A stretch of DNA of 64,000 nt from Kordiimonas sp. SCSIO 12603 (GCF_024398035.1 NZ_CP073748.1:549501-613500); one strand, 5' to 3'; counted from the first letter of the stretch, positions 8,195-17,506 are shown. Numbers and translations are program-made. Notes: a model not told the origin generated them from the sequence alone.

Positions 8195-8991
8195 TTCGGT
8201 AGCAGCCTTAACCGATTTGGGGATGTGAGGATGATTTTAGGGCCTCCGCCCCATTCAATAATACCTCTCACTTCAACAGATTTATGTTCCATATCAAGTG
8301 GGTTTAGACCCGCTTTTTTCATGGCTCGCGCTGTTTTCGCTGGGATTTCTATCGTGAAATCTTCCCGCCAGTTCTCCTCGAAATTCAGATAAATAGTTTG
8401 GCGCACCTTTTTTGCGGAAATCACAGTGCCGCGGACAATATGAAACCAGCCAGATTTGAGGTCGGTATCAAGTGCTGCCTTAGGGCCGTAGACACCTTTT
8501 TCCCAAATACCTTTGCCGCTTTCGCGTGCTATTTTCTCCTGAGTATAGAGAGATTTAACGGCTGGCTTTGATAGAGCGCCAGGATAGAAAAATACTGTAC
8601 CTTCGGAGAGAAGTTTCTGCTGGAGCCATGTGTTATTTTCTATGAATATATGGGCAACCTTTGTGCCCTGAAAATTCATATGCTTATTACCGCAATAAAA
8701 ATTTGCTGCCTTTCCGCTTACCATCTCATGCAGAATATCTTTGGAAATAGCAGCATACGGCCAGCTTTTATATTGGGAAGGCGCCTGCCAATATTCTGGA
8801 GCTTTGATATCAGCTAGCTGAATATCTTCACCAGAGGACAGCCTTACTTTATCACCAGAAGTGGCTTCTGCGATAACGGCATTGCCGCACTTAGATAACC
8901 CTAAAGCTGTTGCATCGAAATCAATTTCCGGCGGTGTAGAAAGCCAGAAATAAGCTAGCATAAAAAATGTATGTATAGAGCCCCCAGTCAT
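8191..8991 (-). CDS. Exported thermonuclease-like (SNase fold) protein
   Basis: 266 residues with a short hydrophobic N-terminus (IHTFFMLAYFWL) suggesting export or anchoring. The segment SGDKVRLSSGEDIQLADIKAPE matches the first strands of the staphylococcal-nuclease fold, with later KLLSEGTVFFYPGAL and ARESGKGIWE also typical. The catalytic arginines of true SNase are not clearly aligned, so nuclease activity is uncertain. A C-terminal ~80-residue region with a second small beta domain (GWFHIVRGTVISAKKVRQTIYLNF... read as two pieces) follows. It ends convergently with the sigma gene. Confidence 0.65.
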   Translation of the reverse strand: MTGGSIHTFFMLAYFWLSTPPEIDFDATALGLSKCGNAVIAEATSGDKVRLSSGEDIQLADIKAPEYWQAPSQYKSWPYAAISKDILHEMVSGKAANFYCGNKHMNFQGTKVAHIFIENNTWLQQKLLSEGTVFFYPGALSKPAVKSLYTQEKIARESGKGIWEKGVYGPKAALDTDLKSGWFHIVRGTVISAKKVRQTIYLNFEENWREDFTIEIPAKTARAMKKAGLNPLDMEHKSVEVRGIIEWGGGPKIILTSPNRLRLLPN

Positions 8992-9033
8992 AGAGCTAGT
9001 AAGCCAGAGAATAAGGAAACTGCAAAGATAAAA

Positions 9034-10572
9034 TTAAAGCCGTTTCCCTTTATTTTTCATGGGAAAACAAAGAGAAACCGTAGTGCCTTTATTTCGGGCG
9101 GAGGTTATATCCATCTCGCCATCAAGCAGCTGCATAAACCGTTTCACGAGAGGAAGACCAAGTCCTGTACCTTTTATATCTTGTTGCTGTGCGCCAGATG
9201 CCTGCCCAAAAAGAACAAGGGCTTTTTCCAGATCTTCAGGTGACATACCAATCCCGGTATCTACAACACGAATTCGGAATCTATCGTCAACAGGTTTGGC
9301 GCTTATATGAATGCTACCCTCTTTCCCTGTAAATTTAATCGCGTTCGAAAGAATATTAATGAGTATCTGCCGGAAGATACGCGCATCTGTGATGATTTTT
9401 GTGGGTGCGCAGCTGCTTGTAATGGTAATGGCTTTATCAAGGGCGGCAGGCTCCAGAAGTTTCAAGCAACTACGTATCTGTGCATCTGTTTCAATAGGTT
9501 CAGAGAGAACATCATATTTCCCCGCTTCAAGTTTGGAGATATCAAGGATATCATTGATGATAGCCAGCAGATGCTCGCCGCTTCCCTTGATAAGGCTGAG
9601 ATACTCTTTGTTTTTCTCGCCTTCTACCTTCCCAAATAATTCAAGAGATAAAAGCTCGGTAAACCCGATAATGCTATTAAGCGGTGTCCTTACTTCATGG
9701 CTCATGGAAGCAAGAAAGGCTGATTTTGATTTGTTGGCCCGTTCCAGTTCCCTGATGAGTGTAAAAGCATTTCTTGTGAAAAATATCAGTGAGATAAAAA
9801 TCACCAACCCCAGGAAAAAGATAGGTATGCCAACGGCTGCTACTATATCACTGCCCGGCTTAAATGGCTCCCAAACCAGATATGCAATTGGGCCGTTTGT
9901 GCCGACAATAGAAACACTAGGTAGAACCGTTGGTAAATCATTTTGAATACGAGGATTCTTAATGGCATTGCCAAGTTTGAGGTTTGTAATGGATTGTGCG
10001 TTCAGTTCCCTGAAAAATACCAGAATAGGCCGTGGTCCTAAAGAAGGGACGCCCTCAATGTCCATAGGGGTGTCAGAGGATATTTCATGAAACGCATACC
10101 CGAATATCCGGTTTTCCGTGATAAACATGCCAGTTCCCTGAACAGCAGCAGTGAGCGGCTGTGCCGGGCGCGGACTATTGATGGTGGCTATCAAGTTTTC
10201 CGATAAAAGTTGATCTGGGGCTGGGTAATTATTTTCGAATTCTGCATACAAAATAGTACCATCGGGCTTGATAACGGCGATACCTTCTGTCTCGTTTTTC
10301 CCGTGAATGGTGGATGCAACGGTGTGTCTTAGCCAAACTAGGTTTTCGCTAAGATAGAGGTTCTCGACAGCTTTATCCCATTTGGCGTTATCTTCTGCGA
10401 GTGCGGCTAACTGGTTATTAAATGTTTCCAATTCATGAGTAAGGATAGCGCGTTCTTCTTTGAGCGCCGTTGTGTCTTCTTTCTTTACCATGAAGGAAAC
10501 AAGGCCAGTAATCGCTGTAATACTGATGATTACAACGGCAAAAACCGGAATAAGAAGTTTCGTCAGCTTCAA
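9034..10572 (-). CDS. Membrane sensor histidine kinase with CHASE4-like sensor domain
   Basis: 512 residues. Membrane segment at about 5-28, a periplasmic domain with the CHASE4-like stretch NAKWDKAVENLYLSENLVW, a second membrane segment near 245-268, then HisKA (FLASMSHEVRTPLNSIIGF, phospho-accepting His) and HATPase (RVVDTGIGMSPEDLEKALV, GTGLGLPLVKRF). No receiver domain and no response-regulator gene next to it, so it is an orphan kinase. The kinase core resembles PleC/DivJ-type proteins of Alphaproteobacteria. The start is TTG, 9 bases after GGAG; no better ATG exists. Confidence 0.9.
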   Translation of the reverse strand: MKLTKLLIPVFAVVIISITAITGLVSFMVKKEDTTALKEERAILTHELETFNNQLAALAEDNAKWDKAVENLYLSENLVWLRHTVASTIHGKNETEGIAVIKPDGTILYAEFENNYPAPDQLLSENLIATINSPRPAQPLTAAVQGTGMFITENRIFGYAFHEISSDTPMDIEGVPSLGPRPILVFFRELNAQSITNLKLGNAIKNPRIQNDLPTVLPSVSIVGTNGPIAYLVWEPFKPGSDIVAAVGIPIFFLGLVIFISLIFFTRNAFTLIRELERANKSKSAFLASMSHEVRTPLNSIIGFTELLSLELFGKVEGEKNKEYLSLIKGSGEHLLAIINDILDISKLEAGKYDVLSEPIETDAQIRSCLKLLEPAALDKAITITSSCAPTKIITDARIFRQILINILSNAIKFTGKEGSIHISAKPVDDRFRIRVVDTGIGMSPEDLEKALVLFGQASGAQQQDIKGTGLGLPLVKRFMQLLDGEMDITSARNKGTTVSLCFPMKNKGKRL

Positions 10573-10705
10573 GAAGAAATACTCCTGCTTTCAGCCCCCC
10601 GAAATTCGCTACTATAATTACAACGGAAAATGGTTAAATTTTGGTATGTTAGGGGATACGCCCTTATGATGAGAGAAGGCCCTTGGCGTAGAAAGGACAC
10701 TTATT

Positions 10706-11146
10706 TTGCACTTTATTCCGTATCAAGCTAAGTATTTCGAAGCCTGTATGGCGCTGTTCGATGAGAACTGCCCTGCCTATTTTGCGGAAAATGAAAAAGA
10801 AGATTACGCAACATATCTGAAGGCTAATCAGGATACGTACATGGTGCTTCAAAACACAGAAGGTGCTGTGGTTGCAGCTTATGGATTAGCCTATATTGAG
10901 GAAATGAACAGGGCGCGCGTTACCTGGATTATGGTAAGCCCAACCGGGCAGAGGGCAGGTCTTGGTCGCCAGATGATGGCAGCGGTTATCGGGGGTGCGC
11001 GAGAATTGAAAGTAGATGCAATTGATATCGCCACTAGCCAGCACGCTGATCAGTTTTTTGCCAAGTTTGGTGCCATAGAAATTCGTAATATCAAAGATGG
11101 TTGGGGCAAGGGCATGCACCGTATTGATATGGAATTGAAGCTTTAG
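10706..11146 (+). CDS. GNAT-family N-acetyltransferase
   Basis: 146 residues with TTG start just after GAAAGGA. The acetyl-CoA-binding core is visible: RVTWIMVSPTGQRAGLGRQM (motif A, with Q/R-x-x-G-x-G/A), preceded by a strand/helix region and followed by a beta-4/5 pattern. Substrate cannot be predicted. It stands alone between the divergent kinase gene and tRNA-Arg. Confidence 0.8.
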   Translation: MHFIPYQAKYFEACMALFDENCPAYFAENEKEDYATYLKANQDTYMVLQNTEGAVVAAYGLAYIEEMNRARVTWIMVSPTGQRAGLGRQMMAAVIGGARELKVDAIDIATSQHADQFFAKFGAIEIRNIKDGWGKGMHRIDMELKL

Positions 11147-11175
11147 AAACACCATGTTAAGAGATCATATGTGAT

Positions 11176-11252
11176 GGCCCCATAGCTCAGCAGGATAGAG
11201 CGACAGATTCCTAATCTGTAGGCCACTGGTTCGAATCCAGTTGGGGTCACCA
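11176..11252 (+). tRNA. tRNA-Arg(CCT)
   Basis: Full cloverleaf. Acceptor GGCCCCA pairs with TGGGGTC (11242-11248, one G-U), discriminator A and encoded CCA. D-arm GCTC/GAGC, anticodon stem ACAGA/TCTGT with loop TTCCTAA giving anticodon CCT (11210-11212) that reads AGG, and T-arm ACTGG-TTCGAAT-CCAGT. The gene ends 5 bases before the stop codon of the convergent LysR gene. tRNA-Arg genes are common integration targets, but no integrase or repeated 3' end is present here. Confidence 0.96.
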
Positions 11253-11257
11253 CCACT

Positions 11258-12169
11258 TTATTCTCTTTCGGTAGTTTCCTTTAATATCCCCAGTATTTGC
11301 TGGATAACTGTCTCCTGCTTTGAAGATTTTTTATAGGAAGCATGCCATTTTATAGGGGTTCCTTTAGGGCCAATTGGTTTTAGGGTCAGCCCCAGTCTTT
11401 TTGCGTGAACCTGCGCGGGCCAGCGCGGCAAAATTGTAATGGCCCGGCCCGCCAGAATAAGTTCAAAAATAGCCTGGGTTTGGCCTGCAGAAATTACTTC
11501 CTTGGGGTAAATGCCTGCGGGTTTAAAAAGGGTTTCATATTCCCGCCCTGTCTCTGGCAGGGTATGATGGGTTGCATATACTTCTTCACGGAACATATCA
11601 GGTTGCAGAAAAGCTTCTCCGCAGCGTGGGTGATTTGGCGGAAGAACAGCAACAAGTTCATCGGTAAATAGCGGAGTGTTTTTCAGGTCTGGCTGCTCAA
11701 GCGTTCCGGCCATCAATACAAAATCTGCTACTTGATCATTCAAAAGGTTTGCTGGGTTTTCATCAATGGTGGGTGCGATTTCCACCATGCAGTCTGGCAG
11801 TTTCTTTTCGAGTGCATGAAGGAAAGAAGGGTACCAATCAAAACCCATATAGCAAGTAGCCCCCATCCTTAATACCATCCGGTGGCCCGTGGAAAGATGA
11901 TCCAGATCACGTTCCGCCGCAGTAGCTTCTTCAAGAATAATCTCGGCAGACCTAAGGAGCCGTTTACCCGCTTGTGTAAGCACAATAGAGTGGCTGTCCC
12001 GGTGGAAAATCTGTGTATTCACCCGGCGTTCTGCTTCTTTCATCCGGTGGCTGATGGCTGACTGTGTAAGCCCTAACTCCCTTGCGGTGGCAGAAACATT
12101 CCCCGTGGCATTCAGGCTTTTGATCATTGCCAGATGATGCAATCCCAGCCGGATCATGCTTTTCTCCAT
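11258..12169 (-). CDS. LysR-family transcriptional regulator, probable regulator of the kynurenine operon
   Basis: 303 residues. The N-terminal winged helix-turn-helix (residues ~8-65: NATGNVSATARELGLTQSAI) is followed by a periplasmic-binding-like effector domain with overall MetR-like features (ATCYMGFDWYPSFLHALEKK, ILAGRAITILPRWP). It is transcribed divergently from the tryptophan dioxygenase gene with about 95 bases between starts, the classic LysR arrangement, so it likely controls that operon in response to tryptophan, kynurenine or anthranilate. The effector is inferred, not shown. Confidence 0.88.
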   Translation of the reverse strand: MEKSMIRLGLHHLAMIKSLNATGNVSATARELGLTQSAISHRMKEAERRVNTQIFHRDSHSIVLTQAGKRLLRSAEIILEEATAAERDLDHLSTGHRMVLRMGATCYMGFDWYPSFLHALEKKLPDCMVEIAPTIDENPANLLNDQVADFVLMAGTLEQPDLKNTPLFTDELVAVLPPNHPRCGEAFLQPDMFREEVYATHHTLPETGREYETLFKPAGIYPKEVISAGQTQAIFELILAGRAITILPRWPAQVHAKRLGLTLKPIGPKGTPIKWHASYKKSSKQETVIQQILGILKETTERE

Positions 12170-12264
12170 TAGGTATTAAATAAATTCATTATATCATGCA
12201 TATTTATGAAATGCCTTCAAATGGTGCTTTTGCTATTTTTAGAGAAACTGCAGGAGTTAAGCGT
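12170..12264. promoter_or_regulatory. Divergent LysR / tryptophan dioxygenase control region
   Basis: AT-rich region between the two start codons. TTCAT (12185-12189) and ATGAA (12206-12210) form a loose dyad with a central ATGCAT at 12195-12200, consistent with a T-N11-A type LysR site but not decisive. AGGAG (12252-12256) is the ribosome site fixing the dioxygenase start at 12265. Confidence 0.4.
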
Positions 12265-13110
12265 ATGACAGAGACGGGTAAATCAGATCTTCGGGCTGTG
12301 GAAAGTGAAAATATTCACTGGGATCAGGATATCAGTTATGGCGGCTATTTGAATCTGGATAAGCTGCTTGATTGCCAGAACCCTCGTACTGATAGCCATG
12401 ATGAAATGTTGTTTCTGGTGATCCATCAGGCGTCTGAGCTATGGATGAAGCTCTGTATCCATGAGCTTGCGGCAGCCATGGAGCATATCAAAAATGATAA
12501 TTTGGGGGCATCGTTTAAGATGCTGGCGCGTATCTCCCGTATTCAGGGGCAACTGCGGCAAAGCTGGGATGTGCTTTCCACCATGACGCCGTCTGATTAT
12601 TCCAGTTTCAGGGATAAACTGGGCCAAAGTTCGGGCTTCCAATCTTTCCAGTACCGGGCCATCGAATTTGCGCTCGGCAATAAAAATGCCAAGCTTCTTG
12701 AAGTGCACCGCAGTAAGCCTGAGCGTTATGAGCCGTTAAAAGCAACGCTTGAAGCACCAAGCATTTATGATCTCTGTATTGAGCTGCTTTCAAAGCGCGG
12801 TTTTGATATCCCTGAAGAATGCCTGAACAGGGATTGGTCCCTGCCTTATGAGCCTTCGGATGCGGTGGAAGCCGCATGGGCAACGGTCTACCGTGAAACA
12901 GGTAAATATTGGGAATTATATGAGCTTGCGGAGAAGCTTGTGGATCTTGAGCACCAATTCCAGATGTGGCGTTTCAGCCATATGAAAACTGTGGAGCGGA
13001 TCATCGGATACCGCAAAGGCACGGGCGGCACAGGCGGTGTTTCTTTCCTTGTGAAAGCGCTTGATCTCCGCTTCTTCCCTGAGCTCTGGAATGTGCGTAC
13101 AGGCCTTTAG
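12265..13110 (+). CDS. kynA: Tryptophan 2,3-dioxygenase
   Basis: 281 residues, the normal bacterial length. It opens L-tryptophan to N-formylkynurenine using a heme iron. Seen: the active-site LVIHQASELWMK (His54 distal), WRFSHMKTVERIIG with the probable heme-ligating His, and the substrate-binding loop GTGGTGG near the C-terminus. The reading frame extends 23 codons upstream, but the ATG at 12265 follows AGGAG at proper spacing and matches family N-termini. First gene of an operon with kynB (8-base gap) and kynU. Confidence 0.96.
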   Translation: MTETGKSDLRAVESENIHWDQDISYGGYLNLDKLLDCQNPRTDSHDEMLFLVIHQASELWMKLCIHELAAAMEHIKNDNLGASFKMLARISRIQGQLRQSWDVLSTMTPSDYSSFRDKLGQSSGFQSFQYRAIEFALGNKNAKLLEVHRSKPERYEPLKATLEAPSIYDLCIELLSKRGFDIPEECLNRDWSLPYEPSDAVEAAWATVYRETGKYWELYELAEKLVDLEHQFQMWRFSHMKTVERIIGYRKGTGGTGGVSFLVKALDLRFFPELWNVRTGL

Positions 13111-13118
13111 GAAGTGGT

Positions 13119-13751
13119 ATGACTAAAACATATGATATCAGTCAAACCCTGAGTGCAGAAACGCCTATGTGGCCGGGGGACACACCCTTCGGTATTGAAG
13201 CGACATGGGAAATTGAAGATGGCTGTCCTGTGCTTGTGTCAAAGCTCACGCTTTCCACCCATTCAGGGGCTCATGCAGATGCGCCTTCCCACTATGATAA
13301 AGTTGGGAAAGATATCGCGGATGTACCGCTCGAAACTTATATGGGTGACTGTGTGCTTGTGTATGCTTTGGACGGCACGGGGGATATCACGCTTGAAGAA
13401 CTCAAGCAGCAACTGGATAAGGCTGGAACGCTTGAGCGTGTATTGATCCGAACTTTTGAAACATTCCCACACCACCGCTGGCCTGAAGGGTTCCGTGCAG
13501 TGGGTGCCGAGCTTATCCAGTATTTGGCCGAACAGGGGTGCCGTCTTATCGGTGTGGATACCCCGTCCCTTGATCCTGAAACATCAAAAGATCTGCACGC
13601 CCATATGGCGGTGAAGGAAAACGGGATGGCCATCCTTGAAGGCCTTGTTTTAGACGATGTGCCTGAGGGTGAATATGAACTTATCGCGCTGCCGCTTAAG
13701 ATAAAAGGGGCGGACGCCAGCCCTGTTCGCGCTGTTTTGAGGAGCAAATAA
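13119..13751 (+). CDS. kynB: Kynurenine formamidase KynB
   Basis: 210 residues of the cyclase/KynB metal-dependent family, which hydrolyses N-formylkynurenine to kynurenine and formate. The metal/catalytic motif HSGAHADAPSH occupies residues 48-58 (pattern HxGxHxDxPxH), and MWPGDTPF near the N-terminus is typical of KynB. It lies 8 bases after the dioxygenase, and its TAA is immediately followed by the kynU ATG, so translational coupling is likely. Confidence 0.95.
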   Translation: MTKTYDISQTLSAETPMWPGDTPFGIEATWEIEDGCPVLVSKLTLSTHSGAHADAPSHYDKVGKDIADVPLETYMGDCVLVYALDGTGDITLEELKQQLDKAGTLERVLIRTFETFPHHRWPEGFRAVGAELIQYLAEQGCRLIGVDTPSLDPETSKDLHAHMAVKENGMAILEGLVLDDVPEGEYELIALPLKIKGADASPVRAVLRSK

Positions 13752-14996
13752 ATGGCTGAAAAACTCACACTTGATGCCCTGAAGGCCATGGATGCGGCGG
13801 ATCCTCTCAAAGAATATGCAGACAGGTTCCTTATTCCTGAGGGCGTTATTTATATGAACGGTAATTCGCTTGGCCCGCTCACGAAAGATGCGAAAAAGCG
13901 GATGGCAAGTGCTGTAGAAAATGAATGGGGCAATGAGCTGATCCGCGGCTGGAACACAGCCGGATGGTACGACATGTCCCACCGTGTGGGGAATAAAATC
14001 GCCAAGTTGATCGGCGCGAGTGAAGGCGAGGTTGTTCTCGCTGACAGCACGTCTGTAAATCTTTTTAAAACCCTTGTTTCCGCATTGCACCTGAACCCCG
14101 GCCGCAGAAAAATCATCAGCGAGAAGGGTAATTTCCCGACGGACCTATACATTATTGATGGTGTGCGTCAGTTAACCGGCGAGCACTATACCGTTGAGAC
14201 CCATGAGCGTGCAGACGTTATGGATGCGATTGGTGATGATACTGCTGTGGTGCTGCTCACCCATGTGCATTATGTCTCTGGTGAGATATTTCCAATGGCT
14301 GAAATCACGGAAAAAGCCCATGCATGCGGTGCTTTGACGGTATGGGACTTGAGCCATTCGGTAGGTGCTGTGGAAACTGAACTGAATGCAACAAAAGCTG
14401 ATTTTGCGGTGGGCTGCGGCTACAAGCACTTAAATGGTGGCCCCGGTGCGCCAGCCTTTTTGTTTGCAGCCAAACGCCATCATGGGGCGATGAAAAATCC
14501 CATCAGCGGGTGGTTCAGTCACAAGGCTCCGTTTCAGTTTGTGGATGAGTTTGAGCCAACAGAAGGCATCGGCCGTATGCTTACAGGCACTACCGCCGTG
14601 CTGGGTGGTTCCGCGCTTGAGGCAGGGCTTGATCTCATGTTGGAAACTGAAAATAGCGTGCGGTTCCAGAAGCAGCAGAAGCTTAACGCTACCTTCCAAG
14701 CGCTTGTATTGCAGGAATGCGGTGGGTTGGGCCTTGAAGTGGTATCACCCCAAGATGCGTCTGACCGTGGCGCGCATATCTCTTTCAGGCACAATGATGG
14801 TTACGCCATCATGCAGAACCTGATTGATATGGGTGTGATTGGTGATTTCCGTGCGCCAGATAGGATGCGGTTTGGTTTCTCCCCGCTCTTTATGTCGTTT
14901 GAAAGCCTTTATCATGCGGTGGAAATTTTGCGGGATATTCTTAAAAGCAAATCCTATCAGCAGGAAAAATACCAGACAGTGAATAAGGTGACTTAA
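13752..14996 (+). CDS. kynU: Kynureninase
   Basis: 414 residues. This PLP enzyme cleaves kynurenine to anthranilate and alanine. Seen: YMNGNSLGPLT near residue 35, DSTSVNLFK (phosphate-binding region), VWDLSHSVGA with the PLP-ring Asp, and the Schiff-base lysine K225 in GCGYKHLNGGPGAPAF. It abuts kynB with no gap and closes the operon at a strong terminator. With the neighbouring CoA ligase and monooxygenase/reductase, its product anthranilate is probably degraded rather than released. Confidence 0.96.
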   Translation: MAEKLTLDALKAMDAADPLKEYADRFLIPEGVIYMNGNSLGPLTKDAKKRMASAVENEWGNELIRGWNTAGWYDMSHRVGNKIAKLIGASEGEVVLADSTSVNLFKTLVSALHLNPGRRKIISEKGNFPTDLYIIDGVRQLTGEHYTVETHERADVMDAIGDDTAVVLLTHVHYVSGEIFPMAEITEKAHACGALTVWDLSHSVGAVETELNATKADFAVGCGYKHLNGGPGAPAFLFAAKRHHGAMKNPISGWFSHKAPFQFVDEFEPTEGIGRMLTGTTAVLGGSALEAGLDLMLETENSVRFQKQQKLNATFQALVLQECGGLGLEVVSPQDASDRGAHISFRHNDGYAIMQNLIDMGVIGDFRAPDRMRFGFSPLFMSFESLYHAVEILRDILKSKSYQQEKYQTVNKVT

Positions 14997-15014
14997 GCTC
15001 CGCCTTATCACGTG

Positions 15015-15043
15015 AAAAAGGGCGCCGAACGCGCCCTTTTTTT
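15015..15043. terminator. Bidirectional terminator between kynU and the monooxygenase/reductase gene
   Basis: AAAAA, GGGCGC (15020-15025), loop CGAAC, GCGCCC (15031-15036), TTTTTTT. The symmetric A/T flanks serve both convergent genes. Confidence 0.92.
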
Positions 15044-17426
15044 ATGCCTGATCTTCAATGTTTTTTGCAAAGCTGTGATGCCGTTTTGGCCTTGCTTTGT
15101 GCTGCCATTCAAGTTGCTGTATGCGCGCTTTAGGCTGTACGGAATAAGCTTGCGCCTGCCCGGCTTGATACTGTTTTTCCCAGTCATCATTCTCTAGCTT
15201 TACGCCGTACCAGGCCGCCGATTGCCGTACTATGAAGGGATTCCACATAAAGGGCCTGCCCATAGCAACCAGATCGGCCCTGCGGGTGTGAAGAAGGGTG
15301 TTGATCTGCCCAGCATCCGTGATAGCGCCAACCGCCATGGTTGCCACTTTTGGTACATTGCGGATTGCCTCAGAAAAACCGGCTTGAAACATGCGGCCAT
15401 AAACAGGCTTCTGGTCTGGCACTGTTTGCCCGGCTGATACATCGATCAAATCGCAACCCGCTTCAGAAAATGCTTCTGCGATAGCGAAGGTATCGGCCTC
15501 TGAGATGCCGCCTTCTTTCCAGTCACTGGCTGATATACGTACAGACATTGGTTTTTCCTCGGGCCATACCGTGCGCATTGCTTTGAATAGTTGAAGGGGG
15601 AACCGCATCCGGTTTTCTATGTTGCCGCCATAATTGTCCGTACGGGTGTTGGTAAGCGGTGACAGGAAACTGGCGAGCAGATACCCGTGGGCACAGTGAA
15701 GCTCAAGCATATCAAACCCAGCACGGTTCGCCCGCTCTGCTGCCTGCACGAAATCAGCTGTGATGGCCGCCATGCCGGCTTCACCAAGTTCCTTGGGTGT
15801 CTGGCTGATGCCATCAAAATACGGAATAGGAGACGCGGAAACTAGCGGCCAGTTTTTGCTCTCATCTTCAATGGGGTAATCCATTTTCTCCCACCCTAAC
15901 TGGGTGGAGCCTTTCCTGCCTGAATGCCCCAGCTGCATACAGATTTTGGTGCCTGTGTTTTCGTGCACAAAATCCACAATCCGCTTCCACCCGGCTTCTT
16001 GCTCGTCTGACCACATGCCGGGGCAACCAAGGGTGATGCGGGCATCAGGCGATGGACAGGTCATTTCTGTGAACATCATACCCATGCCGCCACGCGCCGC
16101 GCCGCTGTAATGCACAAAATGCCAGTCGGTCAGATTGCCGTTTTCATCAGCGCTATATTGCGCCATGGGGGACATAACCGTGCGGTTTCTCAGTTCCATA
16201 TCCCGTAATTTGAATTTGGTGAACATGGGCGTAGGGCGACTTTCGCGGTAATCATAACCGCTTTCACGGAAATACCGCTCATACCATTCGGTGTCTGCGG
16301 CTTCGATAAAGGCCGGGTCCCGCACGATCAAATTATCATATGTTACTGATTTTGCCCGGCACATTACCACCATGGCGAACTGGTAGGGGTCCATATCCCA
16401 CGAGCGGTCCATATGCTCGAACCATGCAAGTGATACATCCGCATTATGCTGTACGATCTGGGCTGGCACTCTGCGGCTTTTATCATAAGCGGCAAAGGCT
16501 GCTTCATGCCCATCTGTCTCAAGGTGTTTGATCACTGCTTCATAAAGGCCGATGGCACAGTCCATTGCCAGCTTGGAACCGGAACCGATTGAGAAATGAG
16601 CTGATGCTTTTGCGTCTCCCAAAATCACCATTTTGCCCACAGACCAGTTGTTACAGAAAATGCGAGGGAACTGTCGCCAATGGGACCGGTTCAGTATCAG
16701 AGGGTGGCCTTGAAGTTCGTCTGCAAAAAGAGCTTCCAGTTTTTTAGCGCTGCCTTCTTCATCAAATTCCTCAAACCCGTGCGCCTGCCAGCAGGCATCA
16801 GACATTTCAAAAATCCAGGTAGAGTGCTTGTCTTCATACTGGTAGGTGTGTGCGCAAATGGCGCCGTGTTCGGTCTCTTTGAAGAAATACGTAAAATCAG
16901 AAAGCGGGCGGGTGGAGCCCATCCAGCAGAAGCGGTTGCTTTTCATGGAAACGCTGACATCAAAGCCTTCTGGTCCTTTGTGTGCTTCGCGTACGGCAGA
17001 GCCAATGCCGTCGGATACAAGAATCATATCAGAATCAGCAAACCGAGTCTCAATTGTGGCTGGATCAATGGTTTCCTCGAAATACATTTTCACACCCAGC
17101 TCGCGGCAGCGCTCTTGAAATACACTCAGGAGATGCACGCGGGATGTGCCGCAAAAGCCATTACCTTCACAGGTCATCATCTCGCCCTTGAAGGCGATAT
17201 TGATATCATCCCAATAAGCAAACTCTTCCCGCATGCGGGTGTAGGTCTCTTTGTCCCGGCTTTCATATTCATCAAGGGAAGCATCAGAGAATACAACGCC
17301 AAAACCAAAGGTATCGTCGGCGCTGTTTCGCTCATAAAGCTCAATATCCCAGTTGGGGCGTGCTTTTTTAGTGAGTAACGCGAAATAGAGCCCACCCGGC
17401 CCGCCACCGATAATGGAGATTTTCAC
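15042..17426 (-). CDS. Two-domain anthraniloyl-CoA (2-aminobenzoyl-CoA) monooxygenase/reductase
   Basis: 794 residues fusing two flavoprotein modules. Residues 1-~390 are an FAD hydroxylase of the salicylyl-CoA 5-hydroxylase type (IIGGGPGGLYFALL; VVILGDAKASAHFS-like FAD site MVILGDAKASAHFS). Residues ~400-770 form an Old Yellow Enzyme barrel (NRTVMSPMAQYSA, QLGHSGRKGS, ELHCAHGYLLASFLSPLTN, AMGRPFMWNP). This architecture is known from Azoarcus evansii 2-aminobenzoyl-CoA monooxygenase/reductase, which hydroxylates and then reduces the ring, ending aromaticity without ring cleavage by a dioxygenase. The kynurenine operon beside it and the CoA ligase support this substrate; salicylyl-CoA is the main alternative. 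Confidence 0.9.
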   Translation of the reverse strand: MKISIIGGGPGGLYFALLTKKARPNWDIELYERNSADDTFGFGVVFSDASLDEYESRDKETYTRMREEFAYWDDINIAFKGEMMTCEGNGFCGTSRVHLLSVFQERCRELGVKMYFEETIDPATIETRFADSDMILVSDGIGSAVREAHKGPEGFDVSVSMKSNRFCWMGSTRPLSDFTYFFKETEHGAICAHTYQYEDKHSTWIFEMSDACWQAHGFEEFDEEGSAKKLEALFADELQGHPLILNRSHWRQFPRIFCNNWSVGKMVILGDAKASAHFSIGSGSKLAMDCAIGLYEAVIKHLETDGHEAAFAAYDKSRRVPAQIVQHNADVSLAWFEHMDRSWDMDPYQFAMVVMCRAKSVTYDNLIVRDPAFIEAADTEWYERYFRESGYDYRESRPTPMFTKFKLRDMELRNRTVMSPMAQYSADENGNLTDWHFVHYSGAARGGMGMMFTEMTCPSPDARITLGCPGMWSDEQEAGWKRIVDFVHENTGTKICMQLGHSGRKGSTQLGWEKMDYPIEDESKNWPLVSASPIPYFDGISQTPKELGEAGMAAITADFVQAAERANRAGFDMLELHCAHGYLLASFLSPLTNTRTDNYGGNIENRMRFPLQLFKAMRTVWPEEKPMSVRISASDWKEGGISEADTFAIAEAFSEAGCDLIDVSAGQTVPDQKPVYGRMFQAGFSEAIRNVPKVATMAVGAITDAGQINTLLHTRRADLVAMGRPFMWNPFIVRQSAAWYGVKLENDDWEKQYQAGQAQAYSVQPKARIQQLEWQHKARPKRHHSFAKNIEDQA

Positions 17427-17467
17427 CGTTTATTCTCCCTGCGTCATTAAAGTGAGTACGCTTTTCC

Positions 17468-17482
17468 TACGTACAAGACGTA
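17468..17482. promoter_or_regulatory. Inverted repeat TACGT-N5-ACGTA in the divergent catabolic promoter region
   Basis: Perfect 5-bp arms with a 5-bp spacer, about 40 bases upstream of the monooxygenase/reductase start. It may be part of the control region recognised by the MarR protein encoded in the adjacent operon; this is inferred from position only. Confidence 0.35.
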
Positions 17483-17506
17483 CCGTAGATTACAGGAAAA
17501 AACAAT

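Noticed and set aside
9311-9946. 211-residue plus-strand frame opposite the histidine kinase
   Set aside because: Antisense shadow of HisKA/HATPase coding sequence; Ser/Arg-rich and without domain.
11176-11252. Genomic island boundary at tRNA-Arg
   Set aside because: No integrase, no direct repeat of the tRNA 3' end seen in the window, and the adjoining genes are ordinary chromosomal catabolic genes.
12196-12264. N-terminal extension of tryptophan dioxygenase
   Set aside because: The ATG at 12265 has AGGAG at correct spacing and gives the usual family length; the extension overlaps the presumed LysR control region.
16680-17378. 232-residue plus-strand frame opposite the monooxygenase/reductase
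   Set aside because: Antisense to a clear FAD-domain coding sequence; no start signal or domain.
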